This document shows, piece after piece, positions 9,954 through 24,900 of a stretch of 64,000 nt of DNA. This DNA comes from Aurelia coerulea (Eukaryota; Cnidaria; Scyphozoa; Semaeostomeae; Ulmaridae), in assembly GCA_039566865.1 (NCBI GenBank), contig CM076959.1, positions 10,895,501 through 10,959,500 on the forward strand, read 5' to 3'. The position numbers and the translations under genes are program-made. The notes beneath the pieces were generated by a model that searched no databases, was not told the DNA's origin, and worked only from the letters and a program-made list of their open reading frames with translations. Each line of letters begins with the position of its first letter. Positions within the stretch are counted from its first letter, which is position 1.

Positions 9954-12900
9954 CTATTGAAAAGGAAGGTTGCATGTTCAGGAACGTCAGGTCAGGACCT
10001 AAACCTCAAGTCATTTCATGAAGGATCAAGCGACCCAATTTACCAAATAAATAGAGCAATTTAGAATCATAATTACTTTTCGCAAAAGGTAAGCCTCTTA
10101 AATGCTTCCTTATCACATCTGAAAGTTTATGCAGTGGCTGTAGGAAGATCTGTTTGTGTTACGGCTGGGCCAATCAGTTTCTTGTGCACGTAGCATAGTA
10201 GTAAAAACTAGAGGAGCATCGCCCTAAATGGTCAGTTAGCGTTTTTCATCATAGCTGACCGCGCTGCAAAAACTTCGTTTCAAAAGGAGTTCGGGCCTGG
10301 ATTTTGCAGGAAAGTGCGTTAAAATTATTCGCTGATGCCAGTTCTGAGATTTTGTCTTGTTGTTTTCGTTTTGTACCGCCTATCCTTGTCCTGAAGGATG
10401 TTTTAAAACACTTACCTGAAATGGATAAAGGTGAGAGTATATTATGTCCTTGTTGTTTTCCAAGCCCAATATTTGTTTTCTTCGCGTTGCCTCAGGATTT
10501 TGTATAAAGTACAACTAAAGTTTGTTTTCAGGCAACTCCAACCCTGCAAAGGTTATTTTTGAAGAAATATCTCAGAAATTTGCATTGAATGTAAAAGCCG
10601 GGAGCTTTATTTCGGTTGTGGTCAGACTGGCCTACCTGCGCCCTTATTTGTCAGCCTGTTGATTCTGACTTCCCTTACTGACCCCCCTGTCAACCACACT
10701 GTTAGAAGTCATAAGGTTAAAGTCATAATCCTCAAGATAATGGTAAAATTATAAATCTTGATTTTTTTGTCAATTACTGCCTTGTTGATTTCATTCGTGT
10801 AAGGTTTCATTCACGAACTAACTTCCCGTTGTAGTCAATTTCATCATTTTATCTATCAATAATTTGAAATTTAACCATATCAATTCATGCTTCTTGCAAC
10901 CCCTCCCCCTTTGCTTCATTTTCAAAAATATCCCCTAGACCTCCTTATTCCTTCCCCCGGCAGTCACAGTTTAATAATCCTGCTTAGGTTTGCTGCGACG
11001 AGATAAGTTCAACCAGGTAACTGCGAAGGCATCGTTATGAATTAATAGAGGAGCATCGAAAACAACTTTCAGAGCAACAAAAACAAAAAGTGAATAAGGT
11101 TTTAATGTAAAAGATTCTGTACGACATATTGTGTCACGGAGTATTTCTATCAATATCACTTTTTTACATTTATTTGCTGTATCAAGTATCAACATTGTAC
11201 AAAACAGTATTACAACAGCATTGCACTAACACTTGAAACATTTAATAAGATTTTATTGTCCTAACCCAGCGATTCGTTGTGAACCTCCGGTGTCAGTTTT
11301 GAGCATTCCTCCCTCCTTCATCAATCCCCTGCCGCCGGTGGTACCTAGCATATATTTTTTTGTGCACGTCAAAGTAATAACCTCAAGTTAGGCCCTGAAA
11401 TCATTGCCTTGGGATAGGCTCCCATCGTCATGTTCCCGTCAGGGCCGATACCAGCCGCTCATTCGTAGGGGGCAAACAATCCATGATTTCCGACAGCAAA
11501 ATAAACGCAATTGAAAACAACAGCAACAACAGCGACTTTGGCAATATAAAAATTTTTCGAGAACTACAATTAAATATCAATTGGTCAGTTTTGTGATATG
11601 TAAAAACTAATGGATCTAATCGACTAAGGTTCTATCCATTTCATGTGGCCATGACACAATAATCCCATCACAGGAGACGAAAATTTTGCCTGTGAGTCAA
11701 AAACTAAAAATTAAAATCTCTAATTGAGATAGACTATAATTGTTTCTAGAAATAATCTTACCTCAGATCCAGATGTTTTAGAGCATTGTTTTTATTAAGG
11801 TGTTTGGCAAGAGCCAATGTTCCTGCATAGCCAAAGCTGTTCCATGACAAGTTCAATGACGTCAGTGTTTCATTAGTCTGAAGAAAGTGAGTAGAGACAA
11901 TAAGTTCCAAAGAAAGACTACTCAGCTCAGAGTAACAATAAGGTCAACAGCTCTCTATGGATGCCAATCTTGGATACTGAGTATTAAAGGAATATAACGC
12001 AGGATAGAAAAGCGTCGAATAAAATGCAACAGAAAATTACGGAGGATAACATATCTATATTGATATTCTCTGAAGCAAAATTGGTTCATCGTAAAACTTG
12101 AGCACCGGTAAACCGATCCTCGCCAAACTTTCCAAATATCTTCCTCTTTCCTGTACCTAACGCAATAAAGATTTCTTTTTCTCAAATTCGCCCCGAAAGC
12201 ACGGTAATAGGGCAACGAGGTGACGTCAAAGGTCCGACAGATAATAATAATGATAATAATAATAATGATAATGATAATAATAAAAACACAACTGTTAAAA
12301 TCTTGAACGTTTCGATTAAAAATCTTCGTCAGCACTACTTTCTAAAGGATAATAATGATAGTAATGATAAATGATATTAGGATATTAATGATAATAATAA
12401 TAATAATAATACAATTTATTTACAGTTGGCTACAGAGATAGCTGATGCTAATAAAGACCAACTCTACCCTATTTACAATGTCTGAGATTAAGCTATATTA
12501 TGCAAATGCGGCAGTTACATCCGGATCCCTTCCAACTGCTGATTTTAATCTCCTTATCAAGATTCTTCGTACAAGGGAATGATCTTTGGACATATCCTGA
12601 TTGCCGGACTATTAATATATTGAATCTTTGTTTTACCCCCACTTTCTTTTTTAGAAGGGGCTAGGAGGAGAGAGCAGAGCTGCATAGATCGGCTTCTTTT
12701 CCAGGTAAATGTCGTTGGCTCGAGAGGAGACAACAGCAGAGTTTTAAGATTTTCGAATGAGAAAGGGAGATAATCTTTATCAGCAAGCAAGGGACTAAAA
12801 ATCAAAGGCTCTTCTTGTAGTTCCACTGCTCCGGATTATATACCTTAAATTACGAAGCAGCCGTCATATCCTTTTTGTGGGAAATAGAAGATAAAAGCAC

Positions 12901-15900
12901 GTTCTCCGTTGTCACGGAATTAAAGGCTATAGGTAGACTCATCACATAAACCTCAACATCGCTCATAGAATAGAATTGGATGGTTATCGGTAGAACTAAA
13001 AAGTAATAATAATAATACCGGGTGTCCCAGAAAAAAGGTAACAGATTTGATTGGGGCTAGCGATAAGAATTTAAGTCGAATCGATCCCTGATAAGTTTTA
13101 AAGTACTCCTCGATAGTTAACTTGAAGATTAATACCTAGTTTGCTGATATTGGCGCATAGAGAGTTGGAATATTAATCTTGAAAGCCAACGTTTGCGTCC
13201 ATGTACAAACAAGAGCTTTTGGGTTTTGGCCTAAACTGCTAGCGCACTGGTTAGGGGAATCTCCTCAGTCAAAGACAGTTTGCACAGGGATCGGTCTTTT
13301 GGGTGCCCATTTGAATAGAACGTAAAAACTAAAAGCTGACAAACAAATTAATGAATATAGTCACCTAGGAATATCTTTCTCCAGTCAAAATGCATTTACA
13401 AATGTACACCAAGCTAAGCACGAGTGAGCATTTGTATGTTCCCTTGGGCATATACGATTGCTTGTTTCATAATAACATCGTGAAAGATGATACAAAAAGA
13501 TTTCATTCATGCAGTGAAGATTGGAAGATTGTCTGTGTTAAAGCCCAAAGGAATTAATTCGATAATGAATAACGTTTAGCAGGCAGGTGTAATTCAAAGT
13601 TTTCGTACAGTCAAGAAAGAGGTCTCTTTTGGGACTAAATTCTTGAATCTGATTGTAAAGTTCAGAGTCAGATTTTCATGATATGTTCCTTAGCAAGATG
13701 TTTCCTGTTTGTTCTTGGCTACGATTGAGGAGATTCCACAGCAAAGCGAGTTAGCTGCTTAGGCCAAACCCAAAAAGCTCTGGTTTGGAGTTTGACGCAA
13801 ATTTGGACTTTCAAGATTAATATTCCAACTCTTGATGCACCAATATCAACAAATAAGGTATTACTCTTCAAGTTAACTATCTAAGGCCCGTTTTATATGT
13901 CGTGCCACGCCGTGCCGAACCATAGAATTTGAGTTCGACTGAAGTTCGACTTGGAGCGCCTCTGTTTTATAAGGAAAAACTTTTGCCGTGCCGTGCTGTG
14001 CCGAACCACAGTGACGCATGCGCATGTTGGATATGGTTGGGTTGCACATCCACAACAAACAATGGCTTTTGTCTTTGTGCGCATGTGTGAAAATGCTGCG
14101 GCACGGTACGACTGAAATTTGGTTTAATAAGTCGCACCGGGTCGACCCAGTCGAGATGCCTTTGGCATATGGCTCGACTCAGTCGAACCAAGTGTCAATT
14201 TGATTTTATAAGAGTCGCGCCGCGCCGAACCAGACAAAATTTTTCGAAATTCACTCGATTCGGCACGGCGCGGCGCGGCACGACTTATAAAACGGGCCTA
14301 AGAGTACTTCAAAACTTATCAGGGATCGATTCAACTTAAATTCCAACGGCTAGCCCCAATCAAATCTGTTACCTTTTTTGGGACACACGGTAGAACGATT
14401 TATCTATTCACGGTTGGCTCGAAGATAGCTACTTGAAGCTTAAAGCCAATTAAAGCCAACAATTAACAACAACGAAAACTCAAAATTAAATAATCCTTGT
14501 TACATCTTGAGTATACAAATGAATAAATATCTATAAAAATCCTAAATTGTTTACAAATCTCTTACACAATCTACAGTTGCAATTCCTAAATTGGTGCTTT
14601 TTATCTTCCGCTTAAATTCTGTCCAGGTATGAGACTCTTTTAGTTCTAGAGGCAAGGAATGTCAGAGTTTGTGTGCAGTGTACCTGATTGTCCCTATACC
14701 ATAAGCATTTGTTTGTGGAATTGGTACAGACAAGTTGTCATTGCCTCTCAGACTATATGAATTTTCTTCTTGAATTTTCTTCAGCAAAAGACTGACAATC
14801 CAAGCATCGATTTTTCTTTTGTGGATGTGAATTGCCGACTGGGATTAAAGTTTCAAACGGGAGAATTTTAGATTCTTCAATACGGTAAGAGAAATGAACA
14901 ACATTTCAGACGAAATGGCCTGATCTCCCAAACTTGAGCGAATTTTATTAAATCGCAAACTTTTCGTGTTGTGTGATAATTGCAGCGAGTAAGCGCGAAG
15001 CATGCGGCGAAGCGGCCATTTAGACGCGACATATTGCCCATCGTGGATTATCTGGTTATTATGTGGCTCCACTCAACCTGTACAGCAACAGCAACAACTG
15101 TATACGTGTCAATTCAATTCAATCAAAAGGTTTGCTTTGTTGCACGCCTACGCCTACGCCGTCAACTTGGTTTCAGCCAACCTTGGTTTCAGCCAACCTA
15201 CGCCGTCAACTTGGTTTCAGCCAACCTTACTCGAAGCAGTCAGGCTTTAGAAGGTTGCACTCAGTTCTAACTTGCTTACTAAAGTGCACGAATGACTGGT
15301 ATCTGAATATAGACAAAGGCAAATTCACATCAGTAACATTCATAGATCTAAAGAAGGCCTTTGACACAGTTAATCATGAGATTCTTCTCAAGAAGCTTTC
15401 CCTGTATGGAATAAAAGATAAGGAATTACGCTGGTTTCATTCATACCTCTCGAACAGAAAACAATGTTGTAAGGTAAATGGGCAGATCTCTGAACTTGAG
15501 GCGTTCCACAAGGCTCATGCTTAGGGCCTCTCCTCTTTTTACTCTACATCAACGACCTACACCTATCACTAAATTACTCTGAGGTGAATATGTATGCAGA
15601 TGACACTAGCATTTCGTTTTCATCGGATTCTATCCCCACCATAAACGAAAGTGTCAATTCTGACCTTCTTTGTTTAAAAACCTGGTGGGAATCAAATAAG
15701 TTATCTCTCAATGTCGCCAAAACACAAAATCTTCTCATAGGAGGTAGAAAGAAGTTGCAAGACATTGAAAACTCTGAAACACAAAAGTGCAAATTGTTAT
15801 TGGTGAAGAACCAGTTTCCGAGATTAAGCACACAAAATACCTGGGGATCGAAGTTGACCAATTTCTAAATTGGGATGATCATATTTCCGCTATAATTAAA

Positions 15901-18900
15901 AAGATATCAAAAGGAATCGGAATGTTACGTTATGCGAAAAGATATCTCCTCTAACTACGATTCAGTCAATGTACAGAAGTCTTATTGAGCCATATTTCCG
16001 ATTCTGTTGTTCCGTGTGGGGAGTCTGTAGTACCACTGCCTTAAACAAACTACAGAAATTACAAAACCGTGCCGTGAGGATAGCCACAAACAGCCCTTAC
16101 GATGCGTCCTCTCAACCACTTCTGAAGGAACTAGAATGGCAAACGGTCAGAGAACTTATTGACATGGAAACCGCCAGGATGGTGTACAGGTCCATTAATG
16201 AGGAAGCTCCCAATTACCTTGCAACTTTGTTCGAGAGGTTGTCGGATAATAGTATTAGAGTGCTTCGAAATACAAATACAGACCTGAAGCTGCCTTTCCT
16301 AAAAACGTCCAGTGGTCAACGGTGCTTTGCTTTTATCGGGTGACCCAGAAAAAAGTGACCCAACGCATTCTGTTATAGAAAAAAAAGTAAGTTGCCGATT
16401 GAAATATTTCAAGCGTTGTTCTGTCGCTAAAAGACTATCCTACATTATGAGTATTTTTGCAATTTTTTTGGGCACGATAAAGTTCCCAAATTAAGAATCT
16501 GGAGGAAAAGGGCAGGTCTGAAATCCTCAAAAAGTCGCCAAAAACAGGGATCGATTTGAAGCCATTTCAGGTCTTCAAAACAACGAGGAGCGTGTTTCAT
16601 TTTGCCTGAGAATATCTTTAAGTACCTAGGGACTATAAACTTGCTTCGAAGACTTCCGACAGGGTTGCCAAATCCCAGGTTGAAACGACACGCGCTCCTC
16701 GTCGTTTTGATGATCTGAAATGGCTGTAAATCAATCCCCTGTTTTTGACGACTTTTTGAAGATTTCAGGCATGCCTTTTTCCTCGAAATCCTTAATTTTG
16801 GAAGTTTACCATGCCGAAAAAAATTGCGAAAAATACTTATAGCATAGGCTAGTCTTTTAGCGACACAACAACGTTCGAAATATTTCAATCGGCCACTTAC
16901 TTAATTTTCTGTAACAGATTGCGTTGGGTCACTTTTTTCTGGGTCACCCGGTAGAGGAGCACGATTATGGAATAGCCTTAACGCTGATGTCAAGACAGCG
17001 TCGACCTTAAATCGATTCAAAGCTGCATATAAAACCAGCCAGTAATCTTTTCGGTTGAACTCCTTATTTACATACCAGTTTTATTTTCATCTTTATCGTT
17101 ATTTGTAAATTTTGATTAGATATCTTTATTTTGCTATTATTTTACAGGGCAATTTGGAAATCAGTATTTAACTGCATATTTAACCCTGTTTAAAGAATTT
17201 AAAATGAAATGAAATGAAAAATGAAAATTGCTGGGGAGAAGCTGCCGAACTTTCCGAGATTTCAAGACAAGAAGAAATTTCGTACGCTGGTAAGTATCGC
17301 ATCAGTTTTCGGTCTATATTTTCATTGCAAGTATGAGGGGGTCTCTTTTTATCCTCTCTGTTTTTTTTTTTTTACCATGGAAACCTACACCAAGGGGATG
17401 CACATTTCCATGAAGAATCACGCAGTTTCATTTTCCAGACTCAGTTTCGTATTCCATTGAAAGGCGATTCTTCGGAATGGGCCTAAGACGGAGTTGGACA
17501 CACAACTCGTTTTTCCAGAAAATCCATTCATGCGATTGACAAGATGTTTTTGGATTTAGATATGTTTGATAAAGTTCCCGTGTTGAAATTCATTCATTTT
17601 TTGTTAAAAGCTCGTTTGTTTGTAGAAAATTGATAGTTTTGCAAAATTTTGAATCTGAGTCTGGAATTGAAACTGAGTCCGGAAATTGAAACTGAGTCTG
17701 GGCGAATATTCGTCTGACTTGCATGCGGTTTGATGTTGTGATACTGTTTTCTAAAATGTTGATACTTCATACAGCAAATAACTATAAAAAAATCATATTA
17801 ATAGAACTACTTTGTGACACAATATGCTGTACAGAATCTTTTACATTAAAACCTTATTCAGTCTCTGTTTTTGTTGCAGGACCAAAGGATTGCTTGTTCT
17901 AGTTCCTGTAATGATCTGATTTGCATTCATGGGATGGGAAAACATTAAATAAAACAATTTGTTGCAGAATGCACCATTGAATAGTTGTCAAGACTAGATA
18001 TTGCCCATTATGAACTATTTCAATCAAGATTGTTTTTCACTGGTACAAAGGTGTTTTTCTACACTTTGAAATTAAACATAGAACGGTATGTTGTGATGAT
18101 ACAGCGGGTACCCGCAAATAAGAAACCACTTTTTGAATTGAGGCCTCAGAAAGTTTCTTATTTAAAGAGACCTTTTCATGATCAGGGTCAAAGTTTCTTA
18201 TACCGGGTGTCCCAAAAAAAAAGGAAACAGATTTGATTGGGGCTAGCGATAAGAATTTAAGTCGAATCAATCCCTGATAAGTTTTGAAGTACTCTTAGAT
18301 AGTTAACTTGAAGATTGATGCCTTATTTGTTGATATTGGTGCACGAGTTGAAATATTAATCTTAAAAGTCCAATTTTGCCTCGTACTCAGAACCAGAGCT
18401 TTTGGGGTTTGGCCTAAGCTGTGAACTCGCTGTGTTGTGGAATCTCCTCAATCATAGCCAAGTACAAACAAGAAACATCGTGCTTAGGAACACATTTTAG
18501 TGGAAATCTGACTCTGAACTTTACAATCAGATTAAAGAATTTAGCCCCGAAGAGACCAGTTTCTTGATTCTACAAAAACTTTAAATTACACCTGCCTGAG
18601 AAAAGTTATTCATCAGCGAAATAAGTCCCGTAGGCTTTAACACATAGACTATCTTGCAATCATCATTGCTTGAATGAAATGTTTTTTGCATCATCTCTCA
18701 CGAAATTATTACGAAACAAGCAATCGTATATGCCCAAGGGAACATAAAAAATGCTCATTCGTGCTTTGCTTGGTGTACTTTTGTAACTGCATTTTGACTG
18801 GAGAAAAAATTCCTTGGTGACTGTATTCATTAATTTGTTTGTTGGTTTTCAGTTTTGTACGTTCTTTTCAAACGGGTACCCAAAGGACCGATCCTTGTCC

Positions 18901-21900
18901 AAAAACTTCTTTGACTGAGGAGATTCCCCTAACAAGCGCGTTAGCGGTTTAGGCCAAAACCCAAAAGCTCTGGTTTGTAGAGGGACGCAAATTTTGGCTT
19001 TCGAGATTAATATTTCAACTCTTGCTGCACCAATATCAACAAACGAGGTATTAATCTTCAAGTTAACTATCGAAGAGTACTTCAAAACTTATTTGGGATC
19101 GATTCGACTTATACTCTCATCGCTAGTCCCCATCAAATCTGTTACCTTTTTTTTGGGACACCCGGTAGATAGGGAATCAAGTCAAGTGAAGGTATACGAC
19201 TGTACCATACATGCATGTGTATTGCACATCACTGGTACATTTTACATGTTTACCTTGTTACCTATTTGTTGTGTGAATCTTTAATTTTGAAAATGTTAAT
19301 TCTGTTTAGAGTACAGTCATTTATGGGCATTATTTTCTAGCATTTTGGAACTATGACAAACCTGAAAATAAGAAACTTTTAAATTTCAGACCTAGAGTTG
19401 TTTCTTATTAAAGGAGCCCCTTTGAAGAAAGTGAGGCCTGTTTCTTATACAAGGGGGTTTCTTATTTGCGGGTACTTACTGTACAGCTGTTTCATTATTC
19501 CTGCTGATGCTTATCAATGCAGTTGGGTGCTCAGACAATGAACCATTGGTGAAGCATATTTCGAAGAAATGATCTAAGCCAGTGATGCAAATATGACTGT
19601 GAAGTGCCATATATGGCAGTTTAAAACAATACAGTTCGCAGGAACTTTTGAACTATGAACATTAACTACAGTACCTGTACCTGAAAATTTGAAAATTGAA
19701 TAATTAAGACCAATATTACATTTGGCTGAAATGGATTTTGTAGTTGTGGTAACCTGTCTTCATATTTGGAAACTTGTTGTCCTTTTTGGAATGTTTCAAC
19801 CTCAGAACATCGGAGACAGCTCCCTGAGAAGGCACCTGAATGTAGGTAGAATTTCATTTTTGACATGGGGAATAGACCTTTTAGCTATTCAAAAAAGTAT
19901 CTGAATCGAAAGGTATTTTGATACATTTTGTAGAATTCTTGAATGTGCACAATAGTGATAGAAGCTCTAATGCTATTCAATCGAACCTCTTGCATAAAAA
20001 TGTATAAACATGTTGCTTGATCCCGACTCTTTTGCAGAATAGCTAAAGGTCTATTTCCACAAATTAATTGTTCTCAAACAAAAGGCTATTGTTTTCACAT
20101 AAATTGCGCGCAAGGCAGATTTGTTATCTTGCCTTGAGCTGCAGTCACTTAACGATGTTAACAGCTAGTTAGGTTTGATTTAGTCTGGTGTGTTTCAACT
20201 ATATCTTAGATATCGTTTGGTGCAAATTTTGTTTTCGGACATCCCAAAATTTGATGTCACTGTGCTCCTTCAGGTTGCCTACAGGTTTTATTTTATAAGA
20301 AACTTTGATTAGACAATAGTACTAAAAGTTTCTTAATTCTTCATTAAAATGTTTGCTTCTTAGTTGGCTAGTATTAATTAGCATCAAAAGTTTCAATGTC
20401 ATATTTTGCTACAATATCGTTGCATTTAACTTTAGAACATTTTCTATCCTAGTACTCTCAGACTAGAGCTTTTCAAATTTCGTTTAAAATTTTTCTTTTA
20501 TTTATTAAATTGTTTTTCTTTTTTGCTATCTTAGTACTAGTTTCCTCATGAAAACATATGTAATTTTCAATTACTTTTTCAGTCCAATGCTTCAGCCTGA
20601 GGGTTCAACCTGAGGGGTCACAGTATACTAGCCTTACATGAAAGGCCTTTTGGTGAATAAGTATTGTAAACATGCCAACTTGCCCTGTTTCAATACGCTG
20701 CATCCAAACACAGTGATTTCCAGAAGACCGTAACCTTTTCCCCCAACTGCCTGTTTCTCTGGTTAACAAGATGCTCTCAAAGCCTGCGCTGATAAAAATC
20801 AACTCCCTAATGTGTTGAAATCCCACGAGGCCCTAGTATATAACTTTTTCTTGTCAAACAAAGCAATGTTTCCAAGCAAAATCCCTATTTTCCCGCCTTT
20901 CAAATGGCGAAGTATCATTTTTAGATACAATAAATCCTCACAGGCGTCATAGTTTGCAGTCCTTCTTAACTTTGATGTAAGATAAGGCTCAAATCCTTAC
21001 TGGTTGCCAGAGCATGCGGAAATAATCCAATTTCATGCTTGTCAGCCAATGAGATCACCGAGACAAAATCGGTCGTTTGAGGTAAATTTTCTAGTACCCT
21101 CACTAAAACTGAAATGGATGCTAAGATACTTGAGTTATTTGCAATTTTTTTTAGGAAATCAGTTGTGGGGATGTCCCTCCAGAATTGTTTATTTGTTTAG
21201 GCACACACCTAGTTTGGGGCCGGAGCTGCATTCATTTTCCGGTCGAAGAATATTTACCTTCGTTGAAATATCTATAGAAATCGCTAAAAATGAGATATAG
21301 AGATAAGAATTTCAGCGATTATGCATACTGACCAGAGCAATAACCCAAACTCTTTCACTGTTATCATATCTCAAAATTGGAGGCAATTTCTAATGATTTC
21401 TGGCAGAGATATCATTTGGGCCTAAGCTTGTCCTCGCTTAAAACTCATTCCATTGCACATAAAAGTTATGGTAAAATTCTTGAGCTGAATAATGCACTTA
21501 CCCATGACTCAGGCACCAGTTTGACATTGTTTGCATTTTTTTACATTAGCAAATTTTTATAAGAAACGACCATTTGTGGGTGAATTGCAAAAACTTTCCT
21601 CGGTTCCGCTTCAAACAACAAACAATGAACTTTGTATCATAAAAGTCTTGCATCACAAAATATTCCTATAGAACGATTCCATGCGCCTTAGCGAGGCACT
21701 CGTGAATTGTTTTCACGCATTTGGTTCTATCAGTCAATGCAAACAAACAAAAGAGGAAAATCGGGTATCTTTTTTATGGAACCCAAAATAATGTTTTGTT
21801 CTTTTTATGTTTTGCATTGATTGAAATATGAACTAAAAGAACGAAATGCGTGAATACATTTCAGGAGTGCCTCGCTATAGCGCATGGAATCGTTCAAGGA

Positions 21901-24900
21901 ATGTTCTGTGATGCAAGACTTTATGATACAAAGTTCACTGTTTGTTATTTGAAGCGGAGAGACTGTGCAAAGAAAAATATGGACCGAGGAAAGTTTTTGC
22001 AATTCGCCCACAACTGGTCGTTTCTTTAAAAATTTGCTAATGTAGAAAAGGCAAACGAAGTCAAACTGGTGCCTGAGTCATGGGTAAGTCGGAGGGGCCA
22101 CTCCTATAGTTTCCTGTAGTATCATGCTCGTACAAAGGTTCAACATATGCACCCTAAACGCTGACCTGTTTTAGCAAAATACATACCTTAAAGTGCCACT
22201 AAACCTTTTGGAGAGTTTGACTTATTTGAAAGATCAATCATCGAGCATCTTCGCACAATCATTCTTTTTTTATTTTGCGACAGGGGTTCGCCGCTATGGG
22301 GGGTTTTACAACACCCACTCGTGGCACACGACCGGGTTTTTAGGGTGCTGGGAACTAGTCAGCATTCGACGTCATACCGGGAATCTCGCTTTCATTGTTC
22401 AACTGTTCACACAATGAGTTTGGTCAGTTCAGAGCAGTTCAGTGACAGAAGAAGGAAATGAAAGAGGAATAGTGCGCTGTATTTGTTCTTTTATATTGGC
22501 ATCCATGAACGATGCTGGCTCTTCAGAAAGCTAGTATTCTCTTAGATTTCCAATGATGCTTACGATACAGAATTCGAAGAAGTTGAGAGTGCGAGAGCAG
22601 CACCAACGGCTGTTAGGCACAAGAAGACAGCGATGATGACAATCCTGAAATTATTAACTAATTATTATCGATTGAACAGCGAACAAACTTGCCAAAATGA
22701 GAGACTGCGTTATTGCCATTTTCGACGAATTATTTCATCAGAATTATGGTAAGCAATATTTCCTTCGATATCAGCTGTCTGTAGTGTAATTTTAGCATAA
22801 ATCGATTAGATTTACAATCATAACAAACATCGATGTCGGCCCTGGCCTTGTGTGCATTAGGCCACAATGAGCCCATATCAGTAGCGAAAAATATACTACC
22901 TGCCGAGGGATGGGACTTTCCAAAAGTAATTACAGCATTTACAGAAATATTAGAACAGGAAGGTTTGGTATGAAAAGCCAAACATGAATGATACCAGGGT
23001 CAACATTTATTCATTATTGAATTACCAGACAGCATAGGTAAGCTCCCAATTTTTTTCTAGATTGGAGTAGGCCAACCACACATTTCCTGTTGTTTTGAGT
23101 GGAAACTAGAACTGTTTGTATCACAAACCTTGTTGTGGTTGGCCTATTCTAATCTAGACAAAATTTCTTGTTACTTTTGTACTAATTTTTCCCCTTTACC
23201 TGTGCTGACAGATAGCCAGTCTGTTTACTTTGTCCAGAATGTTTCAGGAAGCCAGAAATTACAGTTTCATATCCAGGCATGCCCTGGCAGAGCACGCCTT
23301 TCTTTCCCTTTCATATCAATTTTTTGCCAATTTTTGGTCTGGCAGACAGAGATGTTGGTTATGAAATCATGTGAACTGAACTAATTTTTGTTATTGGCCT
23401 ATGCTCTTTCATTTGGGAAACCTTGCAGCTAGGGTGATCAACTGATGCTAGAATTTCATACAAAGTTTGCCACAGTTATTAAATCATTTATTTACAGAAA
23501 ATCCTTCATAAGCTATAATCTAAACACGCTTTATTCGATATATTGTGGCAAATGTGGGAAAATGTTTGTTGGATAGCTTGGGGGTGCCAAAGTGTTGATG
23601 CTGCACAGAAATGGAGGGCTGTATGCTAATTAGATGTAATTTAACTTATGCTCTTGTAAATTGGAATATTTTAATTTTTGCAGGTGAACGTCCAAGAAGA
23701 GTGTCCTGTTTTCTTTCAAGACCTTGCACATCAAAGGAATTTCCAAGAGATGTCCCAATCAATCATCTATCAGTGCAATTGAAATATGTCTATGTTGACT
23801 TCCCTGATTGCTGGTAGAAAGAACCTTCAAAGAGAACTTTCTTGATTGTGGAAGAGAACTATTTTTGTGCAAAGGTGACACAATAAATCCAATATTGATT
23901 CCCAAAGGAACTTTTGAAAATAGATTAGCTGTTGTGTATTTTTGTGGTATATGGTACGATTCGTTGCTAGAAAGCCCCTAGAAAAGAATTTCCTGGCATG
24001 AAAAGAAAACCTCATGGTATGATTTGTTGTTATGAACTTGAGAAAGAACTCTCTGCCAACCTTTCAGCTAACATGATTGCCCATAATGTAAAAAGTTTGA
24101 CAGACAAACCTGCAAGATCTATCAACAAACATAAAATTTTCACATAAAATGCCAGGTTTGAAAGAAGAATGTTTACAGTTTTTATCCAAACTCATTTTTA
24201 AGGGGCTATCAGGATGGCCAAGAATTCAAGAAATTCTGCATAGAATTACAAATAAACCTGGAAATCCAAATTTGTCAAGAATGGCAACCATAGAAACAAC
24301 TAGTACAATTCTTGAACTCTAAATGTTTATCCTGGCCTAATTTTCTTACATAGTACAACATGATACCATGATTTTAGCAAAAACTTTGTGAAAATAAGAG
24401 TTTGCTACTGTATAAGTGTCTTAAATCCCTTCAGCAATGTGCGTTACCACAACCTTATCCTCCTTTGACATGCAATGTATGATATGGTCTAGAGATATAA
24501 TGTCATTTCTTGCAATTCTGTATGTCTTCTCTTTTATATGCCTCCAAACACATATTGGTCTGTGTCTCCTTGTATTTGACTGATGGATCTACAACAAAGA
24601 TATCATCTTGTAACACAACTCAAATCACCTTGTTAGATACTTTTGTTTCAGTTTTGTTATGAAAAGGAAACCCATTTTTAAGGCAAACAGAGTTTCTTAC
24701 GTTACAAATAAAACTACTTTCATACTTTCATTCAGAATTTCACAGTGCAGCAGTGCAAGTAATAAATTTCAAAATGTCATAAGAAATACAACAAGAATAA
24801 GTGAAGTTGTGTCAGAAGGTCTAAATTTAAAAGAAGGTTTTCTCATAATAAATAACAAGCATTTATGAGCATCACAAGCGAGAAAGATGCACAATTGAAA

